From positions 2,496,868-2,560,867 of the forward strand of contig RPFO01000050.1 in NCBI GenBank assembly GCA_009746045.1: a stretch of 64,000 nucleotides of DNA, written 5' to 3'. Shown here piece by piece: positions 14,539 to 24,684 of this stretch (positions are counted from its first letter, which is position 1; the number at the start of each line of letters is the position of its first letter). Both the position numbers and the translations under genes were made by a program. The notes under the pieces were generated by a model that had not been told where the DNA came from, did no database searches, and worked only from the letters and a program-made list of their open reading frames with translations. This DNA is from Mesostigma viride (lineage: Eukaryota > Streptophyta > Mesostigmatophyceae > Mesostigmatales > Mesostigmataceae).

Positions 14539-14907
14539 AACATAACTCCGTTGGGAGTATATGTAGCACATAGCCCGTGAGAGGGGGCATATGGCCTATC
14601 ATACATCCTAAGCTACTTCCTGCAAGGGTGGGGATGTAAAGGACCCCTGCTCTAGGTGCACCAGGGCACCTGCACCCTCATGGTCTATCACGCTATGCCC
14701 GGGTAAGGGGGGAGCATGCCTGTGAGGCATGCTCCCCCCTTACCCGGGCATAGCGTGATAGACCATGAGGGTGCGGGTGCCCTGGTGCACCTAGAGCAAG
14801 TGTTGTTTACATTCCCACCCTTGCAGGAAGTAGCTTAGAATGTATTATAGGCCCATATGCCCCTTCTCAGGGCTATGTGCTACATATACTCCCAACGGAG
14901 TTATGTT
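14539..14907. repeat. 369-bp near-perfect palindrome of LINE-tail sequence
   Basis: Two arms of about 185 bp face each other about a 5-nt centre (14721-14725, TGTGA). The outermost pair is ACATAACTCCGTTGGGAG against its complement CTCCCAACGGAGTTATGT, and the inner pair is GCATGCC/GGCATGC. Only a few mismatches are seen, for example around 14640 against 14806. TTAA-type tails flank it. Each arm matches the LINE 3' tail found singly at 15640-15830 and 46480-46660. Confidence 0.93.
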
Positions 14908-15500
14908 CCTAATTAATTAATTAATTAATGCCTGTGAGGGGGAAGATCATCATGGCTATACAAAACTAGAGTGTGGCATCTCAGCAGAGAGCAACTCTCT
15001 GCATGGGCACAGCATAACTACATAAAGCTAGGCATCATCTGGAGTGTGGCTCATCATAGGCACACATGTACATGATTAAGTAAAGCGCGTGGAGCTTAGC
15101 TGGGATAGTGCCTCTAGGAGGCGTACATGTACATGGCCACGGTCTATCTATTCTACACTACTACTGCTGTATTCCCCTAAGCTGGGGCGTCTGGAGTCGC
15201 TGGGGTCGCGGGGGTCGCCTGCATGCCAGGGCTTGTGGCCGACGTAGATGGCCGCCCCCTTCCACTACACCGGCTGGCCCGCCTTGGTCTGCCGGAGCTG
15301 GAGGTAGGTCGGCCATAGCTCCCGTCGCCGTTGCTGCTGCGCCAGGGTCAAGTCGTCATCAAGGGTGAAGAGAGTCTTCTCGAGCCGCTTGCGGCGTTTG
15401 AGAAAAGAAATCTTGTCCGCCGGGGTCTTAAAGGTGAGAAGGAGCGGGCGCGGCCCTGCCTTAAACTGGTTGTCCCGTTGCAATACTGCTAGAGAGCTTC
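14908..15500 (-). mobile_element. 5'-truncated LINE copy (ORF1 C-terminus and 3' tail)
   Basis: The frame 15483-15265 on the minus strand encodes the ORF1 C-terminal domain (LLLTFKTPADKISFLK, then FTLDDDLTLAQQQRRRELWP), the same family as 48254-46942. Downstream is a 3' UTR containing GAAGATCATCATGGCTATA-like sequence shared with 15830 and 46670, ending at TTAATTAATTAA near 14911. Confidence 0.75.
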
Positions 15501-15564
15501 GGTGGTCTCGTGCCCGCTAATTAATGTTTTCTAAATGTCCTGGACAATTGAAATGATATATATA

Positions 15565-15612
15565 TCAAGGAGACAACCAACGGAGGCCAGAAATCAAGAG
15601 AATACGCACCAT
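15565..15612 (-). repeat. Dispersed ~55-bp repeat, copy 4 (reverse)
   Basis: Reverse-complement copy of the block at 3920 and 45018, diverged (GAGACAACCAACGGAGGCC). Confidence 0.6.
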
Positions 15613-15617
15613 CGCAA

Positions 15618-16700
15618 TTAATTAATTAATTAATTAAAAATCAAATACTCCGTTGGGAGTCAATGTAGCACAGATCCCTGAGAAGGGGCATATGGCTTTT
15701 AATAGTCATAGGCTACTTCATGCAAGGGTGGGAATGTAAGCTACCCTTGCTCTAGGTGCACCAGGGCACCTGCACCCTCACGGTCTATCACGCTATGCCC
15801 ACCTAAGGGGGAGCATGCCATGTGGGGGAAGATCATCATGGCTATATACAAGGGCGAGGGCATGGCGTCTCAACAGAGAGTATCTCTCTGCATAGGCATA
15901 GCATGGCTAATTATTCTTAATGCACCATCGTAGCTCGATCGAGCCAGACGAGCCTGCCGTTATCTTTTGTGAGTATTAGGGTTGGGTTGGTTACCGGGGT
16001 TCAGTACACTACACGCAATCCTACCGGTGTAAGCTATCTACAAAAACAGTCCTACTCTATAACTATGGTGCCCGCGACCCTAGCCTGAGGGGTCTTGCCT
16101 AGCATGCTTCCCACGTGTGCAAACGCGCGGCTTCCCCACTGCTGGGGTGTCGTTGTCCTCTATGACCTGAGCCCACTTCTTGTCATCATCTTTTTCCAAA
16201 TCACGGAGAGGCCTAGGCCCCCCATGTCCTCTACGAGCTGCTCTTTGAAGGTGCGGGCTTTGCGGCGTCTAACCCGCTGCATGCATGGCTGCTGGCCCGT
16301 CCCACGTGTGAGGCGGGGGGTGCCTGCCCGGCTGCCGCAGGGCGCGCAGCCCTGCATGCAGAGGCCGGGCCACGTGAGGTGTCTACCTGGTTGGTGCGAT
16401 CTAAGCTTGCCCTATACTAGCTGCAGGCGCCGCTGCTTGATGGTGCTAGTGATAAGTGGCATGCCGACTGTACAAGGCCTCCTTGCGGACACGAGCAGCG
16501 TATCCTACACGGAAAATTGCCCGCAGCATGTTGGTGACCGCGCCGGCCGTCCAGCTTGCATGTTGGCAAGGTCGGCGGTGAGAGTCCACACGTCTCGGCC
16601 CCGTACGTAAGAACAGGCGATGGTCATCGAACCCGCTTAGGCGCCGGCACGATGAACATGCTAGCGATGTCGATACGCCCAGTCGACCCAGCATTCCCAG
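15618..16700 (-). mobile_element. LINE fragment: reverse-transcriptase C-terminus and 3' tail
   Basis: The minus-strand frames contain AVTNMLRAIFRVGYAARVR and FKEQLVEDMGGLGLSVIWKK, found again in 18740-19140 on the plus strand and characteristic of sequence downstream of the RT catalytic core. At least one frame change separates them. The 3' end carries the CTCCGTTGGGAG hairpin and TTAA tail near 15618-15660. It is 5'-truncated and non-functional. Confidence 0.72.
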
Positions 16701-17704
16701 ACCTATGGCAGAGGCCAGACTGGGTGTCAGTCAACCTAGAATCCCCCGGGGGTGACAAGCGAGCGAACCTGCTCAAGAATGCAGCAGCGTGGCTGGAGGT
16801 CATCAAGTACCTGGCCGGGCATGAGATCCCCGTGGTGCTCGATGGTGTGGAGATCATGATCAAGTTCCGGGTCTTCATCCTCGGCGACATGGCATGGCAG
16901 TGGGCGATGCGAGGTACGGTATTTCTCGTTTCAAATGCCCCAACCCCCCACGCCCACCACCACCCCGCCCCCCTTAGCTTCCGGACCCGGGCAGCCTTCC
17001 ATAAGTTCCGTCGCTCTTGATGTGCCATGGTCGGTGTTTAGGTCTGTCCCTTTGCCTGCGTGACCTCGCTTGCCTTGCCATGGCTTTGCCCGCTCTTATT
17101 GCACGCTCGTGTGCGCGGCACATGCCACGTGCCCCCCCCCTGCCTGCGTCACCTCCCTTGCCTTGCCATGCTGTTGCCCGCTCTTATTGCACGCTCGTGT
17201 GCGCGGCGCGTGCCACGTGCCCCCCCCCTTGCCTGCGTGACCTCCCTTGCCTTGCCACGGAGTTGCCCGCATCGAGCGCAGGCTGGTGTTGCAATGGTTA
17301 TTATGAACAATTAAGTTTGGCATGCAATGGTGACTTGTTTTCTGTGGGCTGTGTGCTTCCTTCATTCAGGGTGCGGTGGCATGTCGGACCCCGACAAGCA
17401 CTTTTGCCATCTTTGTGATGCGCACGAGGACGACCGCTTCGTTCTTTTTCAGATGGCCCATCCCCTCCCAGGGGAGACGCTCCCGGAATTCGCCCGCCGC
17501 CATTTCATGGGGGTTCGCGAGGCGAGGGAAATCAACAAATGGTTTGCCGGGCAACCTCGTACTGGGCCAGCGTGGGAGTCGGAGCTGGAGCTCCGAAAGT
17601 ACACCACCGACACGACCGTGGGCCCAACGATCAATCTCGCGTTGTACCCTGATGACGAGACCTCCACTGACGCGCAGCCAAGCGAACCCGGTACGGAATT
17701 ATAG
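16653..17704 (+). CDS. Unrecognised two-exon gene, probably transposon-derived, 5' end unclear
   Basis: The frame running through SIRPVDPAFPDLWQRPDW and LGDMAWQWAMRG ends at a donor (exon end 16913). It joins in phase 1 to an exon at 17370-17704 reading CGGMSDPDKHFCHLCDAHED and stopping at TAG 17704. The intron 16914-17369 holds 2.5 copies of a ~115-bp tandem repeat. A Cys-X2-Cys pair after an acidic, aromatic segment recalls DDE-type transposases of the KDZ/plavaka kind, but the family was not recognised and no catalytic triad can be assigned. The 5' side abuts the LINE fragment 15618-16700 in opposite orientation, so the gene is likely truncated. The start given is the ATG at 16653. Confidence 0.45.
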
Positions 17705-17792
17705 TAACCGGGAGGACCAGGACCTTAAATTAATAGGTCCTGTTGCTCTAGCTAGCTTGCCCAATTAAGGGCTTGCGCCATGCACAGGGCCC

Positions 17793-17835
17793 TGTGTGAG
17801 ACAACTATGCCTGGACGCATGGCGATACATCATCG
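17793..17835. repeat. Dispersed short repeat
   Basis: GAGACAACTATGCCTGGACG followed by CATGGCGAT recurs at 48597-48632 with small changes. It is unassigned. Confidence 0.6.
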
Positions 17836-18594
17836 CTTCAAGGCTGCTCTGGGGAGCATCCTAAATAAAAGATAGTCATGTGCGGACAAAAAATGGCTGA
17901 CGGCGGTATGGCTGACGGCGGAGTTCAGATCTTTTGCGTCTGAGCCCCGAATTCGGTCAGACCACTTGCATTTGATGCGCCTTTTTGAGACGCACCCACC
18001 AGTATAATCAGTTACGGCTGAAACGCAGTATTGACAACATTACGCACGTGACAAGCAGCTATGACGAAGTCCTCCAAAAGCCAAGCGAGGTTTGGAAAAG
18101 GAGCTTGCCGGCTCTTAGCCCAACCCACTCGCCATCGTCCTGCCCCGGCCTTCTGGGCCGGCTGGCCAACCCACCGCCAGCAAACCCATCGCCCAGCTAG
18201 CACCGGCCTCGCCGGACCTCAAGCCAACCCTGCCATGAACACAAATGGCGACAGTACCTACCAGATTACGACCGCTTTTCTTTCAGCAAATGGATGCAAC
18301 TGACCAAAGCAGAATTCGCCGAAATAGTGCGTTTCTTAGCACAGGAACGCACGCCCCATGGGCCCTATATGCGCCCATATCTCCGCCGGCAACCTGGAGA
18401 GGATCCTCACCCTGCCAGAATACGACCACAGACTCGCTATCATGTGCAGCTTCTTCCTGGCAGCTACCGCTCTGGCGATTGGGCTCACTCAGCCACCGCC
18501 CACCCTCTAATTCTCCTAGACGGCTCTCGAGTCCTGTATCGGGACCGCGTCGATCAAGCTGCTCGGCAGCCCCCTCCCCATCTGCGAGGCTGAT

Positions 18595-19694
18595 GTGGAC
18601 CACCGCATCTCCCTCGCCTGGCACGCTTTACGCCAATACCGGGCCATGTGGCGCAAGCCCCTGGGCAAGATAGAGAAACAGGACCTGTTTACGGTCCTTG
18701 TCCTTCCTGTTCTAACGTATGGGCCGGGCCGAGACGTGGACCCTCATCGCCGACCTGGCTCGCAAGCTGGACCGCGCGGTCACCAACATGGTGCGACCCA
18801 TTTTCAGAGTAGGCATAGTATGCTGCTCATGTTCGCAATGAGGACCCGGCTGTACCTCGGCATGCCATATATCACCAGCACCATTAAGCAGCGGCGCCTG
18901 CAGCTAGTAGGGCTCTTACCACGTAGCTCGCACCAACCAGGTAGACACCTCACGAGGCCCCCCCGCGGGACTGCGACCAGCTCAGCCTGGCCGGCACCTC
19001 CTGACGTGGGCTGGGCCCCGTGATGCTAGACGCCGCAAGGCCCGCACCTTCAACTGAAAGAACAGCTAGTAGAAGACATGGGGGGCCTAGGCCTCTCCGT
19101 CACGTGATTTGGAAAAAGATGATGGACAAGGCCAAGTGGGCCCATGCAGGTCATAGAGGACACCGCCCCCCCCCCCCGTGGGGAAGTGTCAAGTGCCCAC
19201 GTGTGCAAACATCACGGGAAGCACGCCAGACATGCAGGTCCCCTAGGGTAGCGAGCTTAGACTATAGTTGGCTTTTAGACGTGGTGGCGTAGATATATGT
19301 TGAGGGGGGTGGCCGGCATCTGCTTATTGACGTTTCGGTGGCGCGGCCCTTGGCTCTTAGCCACGTGGCTGGGGCCTCCCTCACGGCAGGTTACACGGCG
19401 GACCGGGCGGAGCGGGCCAAGCTCCTGGCCTACGGCGACGTCGGGCACCATCGTGTGGTGCCCTTTGTCCTGGAGGAGTTTGGGGCCATGGGGCCCCTGA
19501 CCTCCGCCTTCTTCAAGGAGTGTTGCCGGCTCCGGGAGGACCGGCTGGACCTGGAGGGCCAGCGGGCCCCATGGTCGGCGCGGACCTGGACGTCATATTG
19601 GCGTCAGCGCTTGTCGGTGGCGCTGACTCGGGCCATGGCGGACATCATGCTCCGCCGTACGCGGGCTGATTTTGCGGTGCAGCAGGGCTATTAG
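18595..19694 (+). pseudogene. LINE ORF2 C-terminal region, frameshifted
   Basis: Remains of a retroelement polyprotein. 18595-18720 carries the post-catalytic RT segment, 18721-18910 the following helix region in another frame, and 19338-19694 a block with YTADRAERAKLLAYG and PFVLEEFGAMGP. The A-E-x-x-K spacing followed by Tyr fits the C-terminal nuclease-like region seen in some LINE proteins, but this is inference. Frame changes and stops preclude function. Confidence 0.65.
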
Positions 19695-19869
19695 GTTCCT
19701 CCCGTTAGGCGTTTCCATTGGTCTTATCGTAGTATAGAGCTTTGACATGGCTCTGTATATAGGTTTATAGCTGGGCGTTTGCTTTGGTTTGAGTGATTTC
19801 ACTCTGCTGTAAGTAATTATATTTTTAAGATATATGTTGTAGATAGATTAGTTCGGTAGGACTGTTTGC

Positions 19870-19996
19870 ACCCATCCATCCATCCATCCATCCATCCATC
19901 CATCCATCCATCCATCCATCCATCCATCCATCCATCCATCCATCCATCCATCCATCCATCCATCCATCCATCCATCCATCCATCCATCCATCCATA
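19870..19996. repeat. CATC tetramer array (LINE 3' UTR)
   Basis: About 31 CATC units directly follow GTTTGCACCC at the 3' end of LINE copy 1. The same junction occurs in reverse at 46395-46440 with only a few units. Confidence 0.95.
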
Positions 19997-20020
19997 TACC
20001 CCACACCCACGCATGCACGC

Positions 20021-21995
20021 AAATGGCTGACGGCGGTATGGCTGACGGCGGAGTTCAGATCTTTTGCGTCTGAGCCCCAAATTCGGTCAGACCACTTGCA
20101 TTCGATGCGCCTTTCTAAGACGCACTTGCCAGTATAAACGGTTACGGCTGCCACGCAGTATAGACAAAGTTACGCACGTGACCAGCTATGACGACTACCA
20201 AAGCAAAACGAGGGCTGGAAAAGGAGCTGGCACAGCTTCCCAGCGCCCAGCCCAACCCTCTCGCCCTCGCCATTGTTCCGCCGCCAGGCTTACCCGCCAA
20301 CCAGCCGTCTGGGCCTGCCAACCCACCGCCAGCAGCCCCATCTCCCAGCGCCTCGCCTGAGCCCAAGAAACCCTGCCACGCTCGCAAATGGCGCCAGTTC
20401 CTCCCCGGCGACCGAGGATTCTCCCTCACCGGGTGGCAAGAATTGTCGCCGCAGGAATGCATTGAGGTTCTCCAGTTCCTCGAACAGGAGCGGAAGCTCT
20501 TCGCCCGTGAAGGGGGCTATTGACTACGATGGAGACATGTCCTGGCTCTATGCTATGAACGAAGCACAACAACGCCTGGCTATCTTGACCAGCCATTTCC
20601 AGCTCCGCCTCATCGACATCACCCGCACGCTCCGCACCCCAGCCCCCGCACAGCCGGCAGCCCCCTCGGCTTCCTCCCTCCGCAAGGATGACATCCGCGC
20701 AGTGCTGGAGGAGCACGTGACCTGGCCGCTGGCCGAGCAGCTGACATCGCTGAACACCACGCTCAACACGGTCGAGGCCCGGGTCTCCAACGTGGAAACC
20801 AAGGTCGTCCACAAGCTCCAGCCCCAGTTCACGACGCTGCACACCGCGGCACAAGCTTCGGAAACGCATGCGGCACTTGTCTCTCGCCTTAACCAGGTGG
20901 AGGGCAAGTGTGGCGTGCTCCTGAAGAAGCTTGAGGCCATCACCGCCCACACCGAGGCCCTGGCCACACAGGTCCCCAAGATAGCGGAGCAGACGGCCAC
21001 CATTGCATCCCAGCCACCCCGGCAGGATGCTGGCGACCTCCCGCCGCTCTCCTACGCGGACCTGCTGCGGTCAGCGACCGCCTCCACCACCGACGCCATC
21101 GCCACAAAGCTCCAGGAGCTGGAGGACCACCGCCAGGCCCAGCAACGGGAGGTCACCGATCGCGCTCGCCGCGAGTGCCGAGTGGTGCTACGTCGCTTCC
21201 CCCAGAAGCCAGGTGAGACGTCAACCTCTCTTGCTGACGAGCTCAAGAACCAGCTTCTTACCCTCATGGGCCTGGTAGGTGAGGTAGAACTGCGTGGGTG
21301 CCACCGCCTTCCCCACTCACGGGACAAGGCGGCTCCCCCACCAGTCCTACTCACCTTCTCCTCCCCTGAGGATAAGCAGCGGTTCCTCTCTCGTCGCAAG
21401 CGGTTGCACGACCTCACCTGGACGCTGGATGACGACCTCACCCCCGCTCAGCAACAGCAGCGACGCGACCTGTGGCCGGAATACCTCCGCCATAAGCAGG
21501 ACCCCCAGAAGCCCAAGGTGTACTGGAGGGGCGGGGACCTGATGATCAACCACAAGATGTGGACGCCCCCAGCGGGCTAGAATAGCAATAGCCCTAGCTT
21601 GTAACCATTGGCGTCACTGCCGCTAAGGCAGCCATGCCTAGAATGTTGCCTAGCTGTGCCAACACACCTAGTCACGTGCCGCCAACGCACGGTACACAAC
21701 CAGCCATAGCCTAGTCCTAGTACAGCCATGCTACGCCCTGGCTATGTTCAGATTACTTGCCCACGCTCCTTGCTATGATATGCTCACATGGGTCTTATTG
21801 CACCCACAGTTTGCCGGATCGTTAGCCTGTCCTTTTAGCTAGCCGCGCCCGATTGCAGCTGTGGCATGCCTTTGGCATGAAGGAGACTGGGGGTCTCTGC
21901 CCTTTCTCCTGTAGTGCACACACAGGGATTAAAAGCACTTCGGTGCTCCGTGACTCCCCAACGGGAGCACGAGTTTAATTAATTAATTAATTAAT
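20021..21995 (+). mobile_element. ORF1-only LINE derivative, copy 2
   Basis: The element has the 5' UTR shared with copy 1, a nearly intact ORF1 (20188-21580), a 3' UTR of about 380 bp, a terminal hairpin (CTCCCCAACGGGAG near 21955) and a TTAA tail at 21975-21995. No reverse transcriptase is present, so it would depend on another element, as HAL1 depends on L1 in mammals. It begins directly after the CATC array of copy 1. Confidence 0.78.
20188..21580 (+). pseudogene. LINE ORF1-type RNA-binding protein (one frame change)
   Basis: The N-terminus from ATG 20188 (MTTTKAKRGLEKELAQ) is Pro/Ala-rich and reads in frame to TGA near 20523. The rest, from about 20510, continues one frame over to 21580. 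Order: low-complexity N-terminus, a coiled coil (about 20690-21010, with leucine heptads and RVSNVETKV), then a basic domain with RRECRVVLRRFPQ, PVLLTFSSPEDKQRFLSRRK, LDDDLTPAQQQQRRDLWPEY and VYWRGGDLMINH. That layout matches L1-like ORF1 chaperones. Parallel copies at 48254-46942 and 15483-15265 keep the LDDDLT..RRxLWPxYL block. The shift differs in sign between copies, so it is decay rather than a programmed event. Confidence 0.75.
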
Positions 21996-22760
21996 CCATC
22001 CATCCATCCATCCATCCATCCATCCATCCATCCATCCATCCATCCATCCATCCATCCATCCATCCATCCATCCATCCATCCATCCATCCATCCATCCATC
22101 CATCCATCCATCCATCCATCCATCCATCCATCCATCCATCCATCCATCCATCCATCCATCCATCCATCCATCCATCCATCCATCCATCCATCCATCCATC
22201 CATCCATCCATCCATCCATCCATCCATCCATCCATCCATCCATCCATCCATCCATCCATCCATCCATCCATCCATCCATCCATCCATCCATCCATCCATC
22301 CATCCATCCATCCATCCATCCATCCATCCATCCATCCATCCATCCATCCATCCATCCATCCATCCATCCATCCATCCATCCATCCATCCATCCATCCATC
22401 CATCCATCCATCCATCCATCCATCCATCCATCCATCCATCCATCCATCCATCCATCCATCCATCCATCCATCCATCCATCCATCCATCCATCCATCCATC
22501 CATCCATCCATCCATCCATCCATCCATCCATCCATCCATCCATCCATCCATCCATCCATCCATCCATCCATCCATCCATCCATCCATCCATCCATCCATC
22601 CATCCATCCATCCATCCATCCATCCATCCATCCATCCATCCATCCATCCATCCATCCATCCATCCATCCATCCATCCATCCATCCATCCATCCATCCATC
22701 CATCCATCGGACTGCTCCGTGACTCCCCAACGGGAGCACGAGTCTAAATAATTAATTATT
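21996..22760 (+). repeat. ~710-bp CCAT array with LINE 3' hairpin
   Basis: About 178 uninterrupted tetramers (21996-22706) are followed by a second copy of the hairpin CTCCCCAACGGGAG and a TAATTAATTA tail (22707-22760). It is best read as a second LINE 3' end, truncated to its ATCC tract, hairpin and tail, inserted after the tail of copy 2, with the tract expanded. Long Met-Asp-Gly-Trp frames across it are spurious. Confidence 0.9.
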
Positions 22761-23165
22761 GAATTGCTGGTAGCTTCTAGGCTTTCTTACTCTCTGTGTT
22801 CCGCGGAATCTCAGCTTTGGGCAGCTAGCGTTTTCACGTTTGTTGCTTTCTGACGACGAATAAGTGCGTGAACATGCACTGAAGTCATGCCATTATGGCT
22901 GATATTAGGTGAGACAACTATATATTTAGTGATATTGACATGGAATTAGTTGTCTCACTTTACAGAAAGCAGTCATGTGTTGTGAAAAATTGGACAGATT
23001 TTATTTTTGTTTTTTTGCACTTCAAATTTCGCATCTTCAATACAACATCGCTAGGTTACTGTGATCATTGATTGGTACCCCCTTGGATGGGAAAATCACA
23101 CGAAATATTAGACCTCCATAAGTAAGCTGTCATCAAGTCAAAGTGACAGCCAAGTGCGATAGCAC
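22761..23165. other. Intergenic, with short inverted repeat
   Basis: No gene seen. At 22909-22960 GTGAGACAACTA and TAGTTGTCTCAC form a ~50-bp hairpin, possibly a tiny foldback element. Confidence 0.5.
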
Positions 23166-23170
23166 ACTTG

Positions 23171-23414
23171 TATATTCTGATCAGACACTCCGCAAAGGTG
23201 AAAACCTTTGCGTTCAGTGCCGGGCCGCGGAAAACGCGGAAAACGCGATCTGCAAATGAATCCGACCGGAATCGAACTGGGGACCTCTCGCACCAATTTT
23301 GCTGACTATAGGACGGACGTCTCCGGTTACCATGGCATCGCCAACTTACACCTACAGTCATCCGCAAAAGTTCTCCTGTCCGGGGAGTGATGCAAGCCTT
23401 TCGGATTTGGTATA
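23171..23414 (-). mobile_element. tRNA-derived SINE-like repeat, copy 1
   Basis: On the minus strand it carries TAGTCAGC (A-box-like) and, about 30 nt on, CCCAGTTCGATTCCGG (B-box-like), then a unique region with GATCGCGTTTTCCGCG, ending AGTGTCTGATCAGAATA. Related copies are at 26729, 27990, 57650 and 58034. Confidence 0.65.
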
Positions 23415-24228
23415 CACTTGTATATAATGCTATGCCGGTTTTCTTGATGACACCCCCTGACAGGCAATCCAGCCTATGAGTGAGCCTTCAAGGATCGCAT
23501 CCGCCAGCTGTCATGCGGTCGCAAAAGGCTGCAAGTTTGTCGCAATAACAAACAAAGAATGAAATAGAAGTACATGGAAAAAGGGTCAAAACACTGCAAA
23601 ATACAACTCATAACAGTTGCTTGAACACTGAAGTTCTAAGTCTCAGCAATCGGACCAATACGCCACCCCCCTGCAAACTGGGCACAGAAAACGGATGGTG
23701 TATCGGTTGACAACGCTTCCCCTGATACACCGATACACCATTAACAGACTTGGTGCCATCTCCATATGCCAGGTGCAGCGCTGGGCCACATAGACAAACA
23801 AATTTCATTTGTTTACATTGAGAGGTCTCAGAGCACTCTCAAGACGAAGCTGTCAAGCTCATACTATGTGGGATATGCATGAGACAACCAGCGCAGGCCA
23901 GAAATCTGGAGAATCCGGAAAATCTGGGATATGGAGGTGCTTTTTACCATTACATCAATCAGGTGCCAGTTACGTGCCAGTTACCGCTCCAAATGGGAGG
24001 CCCCAAATTTCAAGGTCTGTCAGGCAGCATCTTTCCCACAGGTAGGAGCGGGGCCCGGCATAGCCAGGGTTCACCCACGAACCCCGGCATAAGCCAGCCC
24101 GCGTAATTGCATTCGATATATATTTAATGGTTATCTCCGGGGAGGCAGCTCCCATCGTAAGGTGACGGGGAGCGAGCGCGTCAGGCAACAGCCCATGGTG
24201 TCATGCAAGGGGAATCCAAAGACATACC
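23415..24228. other. Intergenic region
   Basis: No gene recognised. It contains a reverse copy of the dispersed ~55-bp repeat at 23879-23930. Short open frames at 23608-23808 and 23809-24045 show no family signal. Confidence 0.4.
23879..23930 (-). repeat. Dispersed ~55-bp repeat, copy 5 (reverse)
   Basis: GAGACAACCAGCGCAGGCC followed by AGAAATCTGGAGAATCCGG, the complement of the copies at 9783 and 45018. Confidence 0.8.
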
Positions 24229-24684
24229 TTACTGAACGGTGTCAGGCTTTGGTGTAACACCGCGAGTCGGCAGGCCGATCTTCGAGGCAACGACGTTAAC
24301 ACGGTCAATCATGTTCGGGCAGCTCCTCATGTACGTGAACAGCGTGTCCAAGGGGCAGCCACCGACGGCGAGGGCGTTGCACTCGGCCAGAGTCTGCAAG
24401 TTGGTCATGCCCTCCGCTCCCTCCATCACGGCGAGCAGCTCGTCAAAGCAATCGCAGCATGGCCGGTCAACCCCGCAGCTAGGATCGGGGCACAGGGTTC
24501 CGCTGGCATGATCGCTGAGGTAAGTAGGAAAAGCGCACTCGGGCTTCTCTCCCAAGATGGCCACCAAATCAAACCGGAGATCGTAGTCCGCGTTTTCGCA
24601 CTTTGAGGCGCTAGGAGCCGCCGTTGCCAGCAAGAATGAGCTGACGCCGAGAAGGCAGACCAAAAGCCACGCACGAGCGGCCAT
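24229..24684 (-). CDS. Secreted Cys-rich protein of unknown function
   Basis: A single-exon frame of 151 residues starts at ATG 24684 and stops at TAA. The first 23 or so residues form a clear signal peptide (MAARAWLLVCLLGVSSFLLA, then TAAPSAS), so the product should enter the secretory pathway. The mature part has about ten cysteines, including CPDPSC, PCCDCFDE, ECNALAVGGCP and SCPN. The spacing suggests several disulphides in a helical bundle of extracellular type, but no family was recognised. A good donor-like AAGGTATGT follows the stop within 3 nt, so a 3' UTR intron or a different last exon is possible. No neighbouring gene gives context. Confidence 0.6.
   Translation of the reverse strand: MAARAWLLVCLLGVSSFLLATAAPSASKCENADYDLRFDLVAILGEKPECAFPTYLSDHASGTLCPDPSCGVDRPCCDCFDELLAVMEGAEGMTNLQTLAECNALAVGGCPLDTLFTYMRSCPNMIDRVNVVASKIGLPTRGVTPKPDTVQ

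Larger units (their letters stand above)
17891..19996 (+). mobile_element. Internally deleted LINE, copy 1
   Basis: It starts with the same 5' UTR as the element at 20021 (tandem GGCTGACGGCGG blocks, then GACGCA..CAGTATAA). A degraded ORF1 N-terminus follows from ATG 18061. From about 18590 the sequence encodes reverse-transcriptase C-terminal parts: RISLAWHALRQYRAMWRK, LFTVLVLPVLTYG, then in a shifted frame AVTNMVRPIFRVG, and the block in 19338-19694. The RT core is missing, so ORF1 start and ORF2 end have been joined by deletion. The 3' UTR ends in GTTTGCACCC followed by an ATCC array. Confidence 0.75.

Noticed and set aside
21983-22739. Met-Asp-Gly-Trp frames of about 240 codons
   Set aside because: All three minus frames are open across the CCAT array, as expected for a tetramer lacking stops on that strand.
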